Assembly: GCA_022792175.1 (NCBI GenBank)
Contig: JAAWAN010000018.1
Location: 16,401-80,400, forward strand
DNA: 64,000 nucleotides
Source: Provencibacterium sp.
GTDB taxonomy: Bacteria; Bacillota; Clostridia; Oscillospirales; Ruminococcaceae
Direction: 5' to 3'
Shown here piece by piece: positions 42,032 through 50,740 of this stretch. Made by a program: the position numbers and the translations under genes. The notes beneath the pieces are model-generated. The model did no database searches. It saw nothing but the letters and a program-made list of their open reading frames with translations, and was not told where the DNA came from. The number at the start of each line of letters is the position of its first letter. Positions within the stretch are counted from its first letter, which is position 1.

Positions 42032-43162
42032 ATGGAAACACGCACCTACAAAAATACCAATGAGAAAATTTCCATTCTGGGCTATGGCAATATGCGCCTG
42101 CCCCGGATAAACCCGGAGAAGCAGGATATTGATGAGCAGGCGGCGCAGGCGCTCATTGATTATGCCTATGCCCACGGCGTCAACTACTACGATACCGCCT
42201 ATGTCTACCATGAGCAGAAATCGGAATCGTTTGTCGGCAGGGCGCTCAGCAAATATCCGCGCGAGAGCTACTATATCGCCACCAAAATGCCCGGCTGGCT
42301 GGTTAAAAGCATGGACGATGTTGACCGGATGTTTAACGAACAGCTTGCGCGGCTGCAGACCGATTACATCGATTTTTATCTCTGCCACTCGCTGAGCGCC
42401 GGGGGATATAAAATCTATGAGCAGGTCGATATTTACGGCTACCTCAAAAAGAAGAAGGAGGAAGGAGCCATCCGCCATCTGGGCTTCTCCTTCCATGATA
42501 AGCCCGAGGTGCTCGAGCAGATTCTTGATAAGCATGAGTGGGATTTCGTGCAGATTCAGCTCAATTATCTCGACTGGGAGCTGCAGGATGCCAAGCGCCA
42601 GTATGAAATTCTGGCCGAGCGGGGGATTCCCTGCATCGTTATGGAGCCGGTGCGCGGCGGTGCGCTCGCGCGCCTGTGCGATGAGTCGGTCTCCATCCTC
42701 AAAGAAGCCGCTCCCGATAAGAGCGTCGCCTCCTGGGCTATCCGCTATGCGGCCAGCCTGCCGAATGTGCTGACCGTTCTCAGCGGCATGTCCACCATGG
42801 AGCAGGTGGTTGATAATGTGAACACTGTTACCGGTTTTGCCCCGCTTTCGGATGCCGAGCGCGAAACGCTCTCCCACGCTCTGGCAGCCTTCCGCCGCAA
42901 CAAGCTCCAGCCCTGCACTGGCTGCCGCTACTGCATGGACTGCCCCTCGGGCGTAGACATTCCGCTGATGTTCTCGATTTATAACAGCTACCGTCTGAAT
43001 GAACACAAGGCCGGATTTTTGAAAGCTTATGAAGAAGCCGGCTCGAAGCAGGCGAAAAATTGCATCCAGTGCGGCCAGTGTGCGACCCACTGCCCGCAGA
43101 GCATTGAAATTCCCGATCGGATGCAGGAGATTGCAGCGCTCGCAGAGGAGCTGGGAAAGTAA
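42032..43162 (+). CDS. Aldo-keto reductase with C-terminal two-cluster ferredoxin domain
   Basis: 376-aa cytosolic oxidoreductase. The aldo-keto reductase barrel (about 1-280) keeps the catalytic Asp and Tyr in NYYDTAYVYH, Lys in IATKMP and His in YLCHSL. A ferredoxin-like tail has CTGCRYCMDCPSGVDIP and CIQCGQCATHCPQSIEIP, ligands for two [4Fe-4S] clusters. The ATG at 42032 is preferred since GGAGG is 10 bases upstream; the ATG at 42023 is only one base away from it. The MerR-type promoter suggests induction by an electrophile such as an aldehyde (inference). Physiological substrate unknown. Confidence 0.92.
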   Translation: METRTYKNTNEKISILGYGNMRLPRINPEKQDIDEQAAQALIDYAYAHGVNYYDTAYVYHEQKSESFVGRALSKYPRESYYIATKMPGWLVKSMDDVDRMFNEQLARLQTDYIDFYLCHSLSAGGYKIYEQVDIYGYLKKKKEEGAIRHLGFSFHDKPEVLEQILDKHEWDFVQIQLNYLDWELQDAKRQYEILAERGIPCIVMEPVRGGALARLCDESVSILKEAAPDKSVASWAIRYAASLPNVLTVLSGMSTMEQVVDNVNTVTGFAPLSDAERETLSHALAAFRRNKLQPCTGCRYCMDCPSGVDIPLMFSIYNSYRLNEHKAGFLKAYEEAGSKQAKNCIQCGQCATHCPQSIEIPDRMQEIAALAEELGK

Positions 43163-43210
43163 GCGGACGCGCAGGAAAAAGCCCAAAGGTTTAAAGGAGG
43201 GACCCTCTTT

Positions 43211-44626
43211 ATGGCGAGGCCCAATAAGCAGGCGCCGCTCTGGCTGGCGCTCGGTACGCTGATATTTCTGGTTGTGGTGATTGTCGGGCTCTCGCTCTGG
43301 CTCAAAGCGCCGCCCCACCTGCCGCTGCTTTTGGGCACTATCGCAGCGGGGCTGGCCGGCGTTTACTGCCGCTTTGGCTGGAAGCAGCTGCAGGAGGGAA
43401 TGATCGAAACGATTAAGGCGGCGCTGCCCGCGCTGCTCATTATCATGACGATCGGCGTTTTGATTGCCAGCTGGATGCTGGGAGGCATTATCCCCTCGAT
43501 GATTTATTATGGGCTGCGGCTCATCTCCCCGAAGGCCTTTCTGGTAACGACGCTGCTGCTCTGCTCGGTGGTCTCGCTGGCGGTCGGCAGCTCGCTTTCC
43601 ACTATCGGTACAGTGGGGGTGGCGCTCTTTGCCATCGGCGGGGCGCTCGGCGTGCCGCCGGCGGTGACGGCGGGCGCCATCGTTTCGGGCGCCTACTTCG
43701 GGGATAAGATGTCCCCGCTTTCGGATACCACCAATCTGGCCCCCTCTGTTTCAGGGGCCGACCTTTTTGACCATATTCGCCATATGACGGCCACCACCGT
43801 TCCCACCTATATTATCTGCCTTTTTCTCTATGGCGGGCTGGGGCTGTTTTATGCCTCGCGCAGCGGGGCGGCGGATACCGCCCAGGTGGCGGAAATTACC
43901 GGCACGCTGCAGCAGACGTTTGTCATCCATCCGCTGCTTCTGCTGCCGGTGCTGCTGGTGATTGCCATGGTGCTGCTGCGCATCCCCGCGCTGCCGGGGC
44001 TGCTGCTGGCGGCGGCGCTGGGACTTGTCTGCGCCGTTTTCGTGCAGGGGGCTGAGGCTTCCTCCATTTCGAATGCACTGATGAGCGGCTATGCGGGAGC
44101 GACCGGTTCGGCCGCGGTGGATACCCTTTTAAACCGCGGCGGCATTATGGGGATGATGCGCACCGTCGCGCTGATGGTGATTGCACTCTGCTTTGCGGGC
44201 ATTTTTGAGCGCACCGGTATGGCGCGCGCCATTGTGGAGCGGATACTCGGGCATGTGCACAGCGACCGGGGCTTAGTGGTCTCCGCCATTTTGACCTCCT
44301 GGCTGATTCTGCTGGGAACCGGTCAGCAGTATGTGGCGATTATCATTACCGGGCGGCTGTTCCGCTCCTCTTTTGAGGAGCGCAGGCTCGCCCCGCAGAA
44401 CCTCAGCCGCGCGCTGGAGGATGCGGGCACCGTTTTCGGCGGCATCGTGCCGCACAGCACCGGCGCAGGCTTTACGATGGATGCATTGGGCATGTCCGCC
44501 TGGCAGTATGGGCCGTTTACCTTCTTCGGTTGGATAAATCCGCTGGTCTCCATCGCGCTGGCGCTCTCGGGCAGGAGCATGCCGCACACCGGCGAGGAAA
44601 AAAAGCGCCCAGGGGCGCGCCGGTAG
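43211..44626 (+). CDS. nhaC: NhaC-family Na+/H+ antiporter
   Basis: 471-aa polytopic membrane protein with about 11-12 hydrophobic segments. Family blocks include SSLSTIGTVGVALFAIGGAL, YFGDKMSPLSDTTNLAPSV and GTGQQYVAIIITGRLF. Members exchange Na+ for H+ or malate/lactate; the exact ions cannot be told. AAAGGAGGGACC precedes the ATG, 48 bases after the aldo-keto reductase, so the two may be co-transcribed. Confidence 0.92.
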   Translation: MARPNKQAPLWLALGTLIFLVVVIVGLSLWLKAPPHLPLLLGTIAAGLAGVYCRFGWKQLQEGMIETIKAALPALLIIMTIGVLIASWMLGGIIPSMIYYGLRLISPKAFLVTTLLLCSVVSLAVGSSLSTIGTVGVALFAIGGALGVPPAVTAGAIVSGAYFGDKMSPLSDTTNLAPSVSGADLFDHIRHMTATTVPTYIICLFLYGGLGLFYASRSGAADTAQVAEITGTLQQTFVIHPLLLLPVLLVIAMVLLRIPALPGLLLAAALGLVCAVFVQGAEASSISNALMSGYAGATGSAAVDTLLNRGGIMGMMRTVALMVIALCFAGIFERTGMARAIVERILGHVHSDRGLVVSAILTSWLILLGTGQQYVAIIITGRLFRSSFEERRLAPQNLSRALEDAGTVFGGIVPHSTGAGFTMDALGMSAWQYGPFTFFGWINPLVSIALALSGRSMPHTGEEKKRPGARR

Positions 44627-44956
44627 GAGAAAAAGGCGGACCCGAAGAGATTTGGCTTTCGCATGCTGGAAAAAGGGAGAAAGAGGCGCCGCTTCGCAGC
44701 CTTTTTATCCAGAATGACCGCCGCGGGAAAAGGGGGAAGCGGACAGAGCAAACAGGGAAACGGGCCGCTTTGTAAGGTGGATACTTTACAGAGCGGCCCG
44801 CTCTGGTATGAGAAACCATCCAGCAGATGCCGCAGCCGAGGGGCTTGCAGGAGAAAAGCAGATGCCCTCCCCCGCGGCAGATGCCGCACTGCCGCCAAGA
44901 GAATCAGAACCGTTTTTAAGAAGGGCTTTGACCGCCACGAAGAAAGGGATGGGAAA
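44627..44956 (+). other. Intergenic region with a strong hairpin lacking a T-run
   Basis: A 15-bp stem (CGGGCCGCTTTGTAA with TTTACAGAGCGGCCCG, 44761-44800, 9-base loop) is the only notable element. It is not followed by a T-run on either side, so it may be a processing or protein-binding structure. The remainder holds no credible gene. Confidence 0.5.
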
Positions 44957-46738
44957 ATGTCAGCAAATGAGCAGAACGGTGGGCTTATCAGCCAGCGGAT
45001 GCGCGCACTCGCGCCCGAGCTCGACCCGCTGCGCCTGGGCACCGGCTGGAAGCCGGAGGACCTTTGTAAGCCGCAGATTTTTATAGAGAGCACCTTCGGC
45101 GATAGCCACCCCGGCTCCGGACACCTGGATAAGCTGGTCAATGCCGCCTGCGAGGGGGCCGCGGCGGCAGGCGGGCGCGGCGCCCGCTATTTCTGCACCG
45201 ATATGTGCGATGGGGAGAGCCAGGGGACGGACGGCATCAACTACTCGCTGGCCAGCCGGGAGATGATTGCCAACATGATTGAAATCCAGGCGAACGCCAC
45301 CCCGTTTGATGCCGGTATCTATATCAGCAGCTGCGACAAGGGGCTGCCCGGGAACCTCATCGGCATGGCGCGGGTAAATATCCCCTCGCTTGTCGTCACC
45401 GGCGGCACGATGGCGGCCGGCCCGGAGCTGCTGACGCTCGAGCAGCTGGGCATGTATTCCGCGAAGTTTCAGCGGGGAGAGATTGATGAAGAAAGGCTCA
45501 ACTGGGCCAAGGAGAATGCCTGCCCTGGCTGCGGCGCCTGCTCGTTTATCGGAACGGCCTCCACCATGCAGATTATGGCCGAGGCGCTGGGGCTGGCGCT
45601 GCCGGGCAGCGCCCTGCTGCCCGCGACAAGCCCCGACCTTCTGAGCTATGCCCGCCGCGCTGGGGAGCAGGCGGTGCGCCTTGCGCAGATGCCGCATATG
45701 CGCCCGAGTGATATTGTGGACAGGCGCAGCTTTGAAAACGCCATTTTCATCCATGCGGCCGTTTCCGGCTCGACCAACTGCCTGCTGCACCTGCCCGCAG
45801 TCGCCCATGAATATGGCATTGAGATAGACGGGGACACCTTCGACCGCCTGCACCGAGGGGCGCGTTACCTTCTGGATGTGCGACCGGCCGGGCGCTGGCC
45901 CGCTGAGTTTTTCTACTATGCCGGCGGCGTCCCCGCCATTATGGAGGAGCTAAAGGGGGTGCTGCACCTCGATGCCCGCACGGTGACCGGGAAAACGCTC
46001 GGGGAAAACCTGCAGGCGCTGCGGGAAAACGGCTTTTATGAGCGCTGCGGGCAGCTGTTGGAAGAGGCGAACGCCCGCTGTGGCCTTCACCTTACCCGGG
46101 AGGATATCATCCGCCCGTTTGAAAAAGCGCTCGGCCAAAACGGCTCGATCGCCGTTTTGCGGGGCAACCTGGCGCCGGAGGGCGCCGTCATCAAGCATAC
46201 GGCCTGCCCCCGGGAGATGTTTTCCGCCACCCTCACCGCCCGCCCGTTTGACAGCGAGGAGGCGTGCATTGATGCGGTGCTGCACCACCGGGTAAAGCCG
46301 GGCGATGCGGTGTTTATCCGCTATGAGGGGCCTAAAGGCTCCGGAATGCCAGAAATGTTTTATACCTCTGAGGCCATCTCCTCAGATCAAGAGCTGGGGC
46401 GCAGCATCGCCCTGATTACCGACGGGCGCTTTTCCGGTGCCTCTACCGGGCCGGTCATCGGTCACTGCAGCCCCGAGGCGCAGGCAGGCGGCCCGATTGC
46501 GCTCGTGGAGGAGGGGGACCTCATCCGGCTGGATGTGGAAAAGCGCATACTGGCGATTGTCGGAATCAAAGGGGAAGAGAAAACGCCGGAGGAGATAGAG
46601 GCGGTGCTGAAAGAGCGCAGAAAGCGCTGGAAGCCGAAGGCTGCCAAATATTCCCGCGGGGTGTTGCGCCTGTTTTCCGAGCTGGCCGTCTCCCCCATGA
46701 AGGGTGCCTATCTGTCGTTTGAAGAGAGGGGAGAATAA
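44957..46738 (+). CDS. IlvD/Edd-family dehydratase (probable sugar-acid dehydratase)
   Basis: 593-aa Fe-S dehydratase. Cluster-ligand Cys are visible in CDGESQG, SSCDKGLPGNL and GCGACSFIGTAS, followed by TDGRFSGASTGPVIGHCSPEA near the C-terminus. The family includes dihydroxyacid dehydratase, 6-phosphogluconate dehydratase and aldonate dehydratases. No branched-chain amino acid genes are nearby and the CDKGLPGNL context differs from classical IlvD, so an aldonate-type role is favoured (inference). The ATG at 44957 is chosen because it begins the family N-terminus and AAAGGGATGGG precedes it. Confidence 0.85.
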   Translation: MSANEQNGGLISQRMRALAPELDPLRLGTGWKPEDLCKPQIFIESTFGDSHPGSGHLDKLVNAACEGAAAAGGRGARYFCTDMCDGESQGTDGINYSLASREMIANMIEIQANATPFDAGIYISSCDKGLPGNLIGMARVNIPSLVVTGGTMAAGPELLTLEQLGMYSAKFQRGEIDEERLNWAKENACPGCGACSFIGTASTMQIMAEALGLALPGSALLPATSPDLLSYARRAGEQAVRLAQMPHMRPSDIVDRRSFENAIFIHAAVSGSTNCLLHLPAVAHEYGIEIDGDTFDRLHRGARYLLDVRPAGRWPAEFFYYAGGVPAIMEELKGVLHLDARTVTGKTLGENLQALRENGFYERCGQLLEEANARCGLHLTREDIIRPFEKALGQNGSIAVLRGNLAPEGAVIKHTACPREMFSATLTARPFDSEEACIDAVLHHRVKPGDAVFIRYEGPKGSGMPEMFYTSEAISSDQELGRSIALITDGRFSGASTGPVIGHCSPEAQAGGPIALVEEGDLIRLDVEKRILAIVGIKGEEKTPEEIEAVLKERRKRWKPKAAKYSRGVLRLFSELAVSPMKGAYLSFEERGE

Positions 46739-46746
46739 AAGCCATC

Positions 46747-46767
46747 AGGCGGTTTTATCCGCCTTTT
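46747..46767 (+). terminator. Short terminator after the dehydratase gene
   Basis: AGGCGG, a TTTTAT loop, CCGCCTTTT. Confidence 0.7.
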
Positions 46768-46798
46768 CCGGCTTATACCCGACTCATAATCAGGCACA

Positions 46799-46834
46799 CC
46801 GGCCCCGAAAGGTTTTAAAGCCTTTCGGGGCCGG
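46799..46834. repeat. Perfect 14-bp inverted repeat between convergent genes
   Basis: Arms CCGGCCCCGAAAGG/CCTTTCGGGGCCGG with a TTTTAAAG loop. There is no T-run on either strand, so it is not a classical terminator. Confidence 0.7.
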
Positions 46835-46922
46835 TGCTGCTGAGAGGGAATAGAAAGAGGCTGGCCCTTGAGGGCCGCCGGCACCCATCGCGGACTTGCC
46901 GCCTGCAGATGGCTGCCAGAAG

Positions 46923-48617
46923 CTATCGGGCGTCGGAGAGGCAGCCCCTGACCGCTTCGGCAAGAGTGGAATCCGCCGCCTCAAAATAGCGCAGAAGAAT
47001 ACTCTGGATTTCGGGCTTTACCGGGAGAAGCCCGTCGGCCAGGTTTTCCGCCAGATGTTCGCGCTCGATTTCAGAAAGCGAGCGGAAATATTCCCCTGCC
47101 GGGGTGAAGTCATCCGAATTTTCCGAAAAGCGCCCGATCTGCCCGCAGAGCGGCTGCTGCAGCCCGCTGGTGTTTAGGGAGGCGGGCGACCAGCGCGCGC
47201 GGTTGCGGCGGCAGTTGATGGGCAGCTCGCGAAAATCTGCGCCCAGCCGCAGCCGCTGCGCATCCCAGTAAAGGGCTGCCCGCCCCTGCAGCAGCCGGTC
47301 CTCCGAGAGCTCTGCGCCAGGGAGCAGGTTGGCCGGGGAGAAGGCGATGTTTTCCACCTGCTGCCGGTAATCGAAGGGGTTGCGATCGAGCACCAGCCGC
47401 CCGACTGGCAGCAGCGGATACCGCTTCTCATCCCAGAGCCGGGTGCAGTCGAGCGGGTCATAGGGGAGTGTCTGCCGGTCGGCGGGGTCCATCAGCTGCA
47501 CACAAAGGGTATATTCGGCGGACATTCCCGCAGCAATGGTTTCATAGAGCTCCCGCCCGGCGATATCGGGGTCGGTGCCGGCCAGGTGCGCGGCCTCCTG
47601 CCGGGAAAGGCAGCCCCCCTCTGCCGCGGGCAGCAGATGATATTTTACATACCGCCTCTCCCCCTTGGCATTTCTCCAGATATAGGTGTTGACGCTGCAG
47701 GCGCGCAGCCCGCGGAAGCTTTTCAGCGTTCCATAGTCGGAATAGAGCCAGAGGGCAAAGTGGAGCGCTTCCGGCCTTCTGGCGACAAACTCCCAGAAGC
47801 GCCGGCCGTCGTTCAGCCCGCTTTCCGGAGCGGGCGAAAGGCAGCGAACGGCCTCGGGAAAGCGCAGGGCATCGCGCACCATGAAAACGGGGATATGGGT
47901 GCAAAGAAGGTCGAAATTTCCATCATCCGCGTAGAATTTGACCGAAAAGCCGCGCAGGTTGCGGGAGGTGTCGGGTGTTCCCGGCCCGCCCAGTGCCAGA
48001 GAAAAGCGGGCCGCTGCCGGAATGCGCCTGCCCGCGGTCTGCAGAAAGGAGAGGGTGGTAAAGGGCTGCATCGGCTGCTCGGTCAGAAAATAGCCGAGCG
48101 CACCAAACCCCTTGGCATGCAGAATGCGCCCGGCCGGCCGCTCATACAGAAAGCTTTTCAGCGTTTCCTGCAAAAGCATATCCTGCAGCAGCACCGGCCC
48201 GCCCTCGCCCGCCGTGAGCGAGGAGGAGGGCTCTCCCTCTTCAGCAGCGCGGGGGAGGGGAGAATGCGCGCGCGGTTTTTCGGTGAACGAGCGCTCGATT
48301 TCGTGCATGGTGGGCGGGCGTTTTTCCGTTTTTTGATTTTCGGCGGCGTGGGAGGAGGAGGTATTCGGAGGGGATGGCTCTGCTTCTTCTTCCGGCAGCG
48401 AGATGGGCGGCTGTTCGGCAGTTTCTTCTGCGGGTGCTGCCGCCGTCTCCTGGGTGTCCTCTGCCGTCCTGGCGGCCGCTTTTCCGGAGATGGCGCGGGC
48501 ATAGACCTCCTTCATTTCCTGATAGAAGCGCTCGGTGGATGGGCCGGGCAGCTCCGGCCCTTTACCCGGTGGGTTCCTGCCGCTTTCCGGCTTCAGTTGA
48601 TACCATCCGTTTGTCAT
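46923..48617 (-). CDS. Catalase-like heme protein with altered distal pocket and long N-terminal extension
   Basis: 564-aa protein. The first ~135 residues are a Glu/Pro/Ala-rich low-complexity segment not found in ordinary catalases. The core then keeps the distal His in RILHAKGFGALGYF, NLRGFSVKFYADDGNFDL, and the proximal heme Tyr in RAALYWDAQRLRLG, with its upstream Arg. After GNFDL, where catalases have VGNNTP with the distal Asn, this protein has LCTHIP. The pocket is therefore changed and hydrogen peroxide dismutation may be weak or replaced by another peroxidase-like reaction. ATG 48617 has GGAGG 8 bases upstream and is preferred over 48632. Confidence 0.85.
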   Translation of the reverse strand: MTNGWYQLKPESGRNPPGKGPELPGPSTERFYQEMKEVYARAISGKAAARTAEDTQETAAAPAEETAEQPPISLPEEEAEPSPPNTSSSHAAENQKTEKRPPTMHEIERSFTEKPRAHSPLPRAAEEGEPSSSLTAGEGGPVLLQDMLLQETLKSFLYERPAGRILHAKGFGALGYFLTEQPMQPFTTLSFLQTAGRRIPAAARFSLALGGPGTPDTSRNLRGFSVKFYADDGNFDLLCTHIPVFMVRDALRFPEAVRCLSPAPESGLNDGRRFWEFVARRPEALHFALWLYSDYGTLKSFRGLRACSVNTYIWRNAKGERRYVKYHLLPAAEGGCLSRQEAAHLAGTDPDIAGRELYETIAAGMSAEYTLCVQLMDPADRQTLPYDPLDCTRLWDEKRYPLLPVGRLVLDRNPFDYRQQVENIAFSPANLLPGAELSEDRLLQGRAALYWDAQRLRLGADFRELPINCRRNRARWSPASLNTSGLQQPLCGQIGRFSENSDDFTPAGEYFRSLSEIEREHLAENLADGLLPVKPEIQSILLRYFEAADSTLAEAVRGCLSDAR

Positions 48618-48964
48618 TTTTATAACCTCCATCCGGTGAAAGGCTGTTTTTTCTGAGACCCTCTCCTTTTAGCGGCAAATATGGACCCCTGCCGCAGGGG
48701 AGGCGGGCGCTTTTCTGGCTGATGCTATTTTTATGGTGCCGCGGCAAAAGATATGCCGAAAACGTATCAGAGACGGCGCGCGGCATGCCGATGCTGCAAA
48801 AAACAGGCCCGCCGCCTGTTCATTCACAGACGGTGGACCTGTTTTGCTTTACCAGAAAATATACGGGAATTTTGCAGCCGGGCCGGATGTGACCTTTCCA
48901 AAAGAAAAGCTTTTTTCGGCTGCCTGTGTCACCTGCTTTTGGGGGAACAGGCGGGGGACGGCGG
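48618..48964. other. Gap upstream of the catalase-like gene
   Basis: Contains the terminator of the exporter operon (48797-48846). No coding signal was found. The promoter of the catalase-like gene should lie here but no convincing hexamer pair was recognised. Confidence 0.4.
48797..48846 (-). terminator. Terminator of the ABC exporter operon
   Basis: Long imperfect hairpin whose outer stem is AAAACAGG/CCTGTTTT. The A-run on the left gives T-run on the minus strand. Confidence 0.75.
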
Positions 48965-50740
48965 CTACATCTCCTGCAGCTGAGCGGTATAGAGCTTCCA
49001 GTAGTCGCCCTTTTTCGCCATCAGCTCGTCGTGGGTGCCGCATTCGCTGATCCCCTGATCGCGCACATACATAATCAGGTCGCAGTGCTTGATGGTAGAG
49101 AGCCGGTGAGCGATGATAAAGGAGGTGCGTCCATGCAGCAGATGGTTGATGCCCTCCTGCACATACTGCTCGGTTTTGGTATCAATGGCGGAGGTCGCCT
49201 CATCCAGAATCAGAATGGCCGGGTCGGAGATGATGGTGCGCGCGAAGGCAATGAGCTGCTTCTGGCCCTGGGAGAGCCGCCCGCCGCGTTCCTTCACCTC
49301 TGTTTCGTAGCCCTCTGCCATCTCCTCGATAAACTCATCCGCATGCACCACATGGCAGGCCTCGCAGACAGAGCGGGTATCGGCGTCGAGCCGGCCATAG
49401 CGGATATTGTCGCCGATGGTGCCGGAGAAGATGAAGCTGTCCTGCAGCATGATGCCCATCTGGCTGCGCAGCGAGTGAAGGGTCACCCTGGAAATATCCT
49501 CCCCGTCAATCAGAATGCTGCCGCTGTTGACATCATAAAAGCGGGAGATGAGGTTGACGACGGTTGACTTGCCTGCCCCCGTCGGGCCGACCAGCGCGAT
49601 GCTCTGCCCGGGCTTTACAGTGAAGCTGAGGTCCTTGAGCACCGGGCGCTCCGGCTCATAGCCGAAGGTGACATGATCAAAGGTCACCTCTCCCCTGACA
49701 GGGGGCAGCTCGGTGGCATCCGGCGCGTTGTCAATGAGCACCGGCTCATCCATCATCTCAAAGATGCGCTCGAGATAGGCGATGGTATTGATGAAGTTGT
49801 TATACAGCTGGGAGAGGCGGTTAATCGGCTGCCAGAAGCGCCAGGTGTAGTTGCCCATCGCATACAAAACGCCGAACGAGACCGCCGGATAGACCCAGAG
49901 CACGCCGGTGAGATAGATAAAGCCGGAAACAATCTGCGAGATGTTTTCAACGCTGAACCAGACAAGGTTGGAGATGAAGGCGGCCTTGTACCAGGCGGTA
50001 CGCGATTTTTTGGCGAGCGTTTCATAAATCTGCTGGTTCTTCTGCTCGCGGGTGAAAATCTGGGTCACCCGCATGCCGTTGATGCTCTCATGCAGATAGG
50101 CATTGAGATTGGAGTTTTTGTTGGAGACCTGCTGCCAGGCACGGCGCTGGGCCGGGCGGATGGTGAACATAATGATAAACAGAACAGGCAGGCCGGCCAG
50201 CACGACCAGTGCCAGGCGCACATCGCAGATAAACATGAAAATGGCGATGAAGATGAGATTGAAGATTTCCAGCAGGATGTTGATGATGCCATTGGAAAGG
50301 GTATCGGAAACGTTGTTGACATACTGCACCACCCGCACGAGGATTTTGCCGTGGGGGCGGTCATCATAGTAGGTGAAGGGGAGCTTCTGCATGTGGCGGA
50401 ACAGGTCGGAGCGGATGTCAAGAATAATATCCTGCCCGACCTGCGCCATAATCTTCGAGCGCAGCTGGATAAACCAGATGCTGATGAGAATGGCGATGGT
50501 GGAGAGCACCGTCATCAGCGCGAGCTCCCGATAGTCCCTGTTCGGCACGCTGACGTCCAGTACCCGCTGAGCCATTACCGGCGTCAGCAGGGAAAACAGC
50601 GAAGAAAGCAGACTGAGCACCGTTGCGGCGGTCATTTTTCTGGCGTGTTTTTTTACATAGATGAGGCTGCGTTTTAAATGCCGCAGGTCAAATGGGGTTT
50701 CGAGCGTTTCGTCAATATCATATTTATTGCGCTTAGCCAA
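48965..50740 (-). CDS. Heterodimeric ABC exporter, subunit with catalytic Glu
   Basis: 591-aa half-transporter: six membrane helices (about 35-310) plus an ATPase domain. Walker A is GPTGAGKST, the signature is LSQGQ (degenerate), and Walker B ILILDEATSA keeps the catalytic Glu. Its partner, encoded upstream, has the opposite pattern, as in BmrCD/TM287-288-type asymmetric exporters. The TTG at 50740 is chosen because AGGAGG lies 9 bases upstream; it overlaps the end of the partner gene by 8 bases. Transported substrate unknown; drugs, lipids or peptides are typical. Confidence 0.92.
   Translation of the reverse strand: MAKRNKYDIDETLETPFDLRHLKRSLIYVKKHARKMTAATVLSLLSSLFSLLTPVMAQRVLDVSVPNRDYRELALMTVLSTIAILISIWFIQLRSKIMAQVGQDIILDIRSDLFRHMQKLPFTYYDDRPHGKILVRVVQYVNNVSDTLSNGIINILLEIFNLIFIAIFMFICDVRLALVVLAGLPVLFIIMFTIRPAQRRAWQQVSNKNSNLNAYLHESINGMRVTQIFTREQKNQQIYETLAKKSRTAWYKAAFISNLVWFSVENISQIVSGFIYLTGVLWVYPAVSFGVLYAMGNYTWRFWQPINRLSQLYNNFINTIAYLERIFEMMDEPVLIDNAPDATELPPVRGEVTFDHVTFGYEPERPVLKDLSFTVKPGQSIALVGPTGAGKSTVVNLISRFYDVNSGSILIDGEDISRVTLHSLRSQMGIMLQDSFIFSGTIGDNIRYGRLDADTRSVCEACHVVHADEFIEEMAEGYETEVKERGGRLSQGQKQLIAFARTIISDPAILILDEATSAIDTKTEQYVQEGINHLLHGRTSFIIAHRLSTIKHCDLIMYVRDQGISECGTHDELMAKKGDYWKLYTAQLQEM

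Noticed and set aside
41852..43318. 488-codon minus-strand frame opposite the aldo-keto reductase
   Set aside because: Shadow of the plus-strand gene, whose Fe-S and catalytic motifs are clear.
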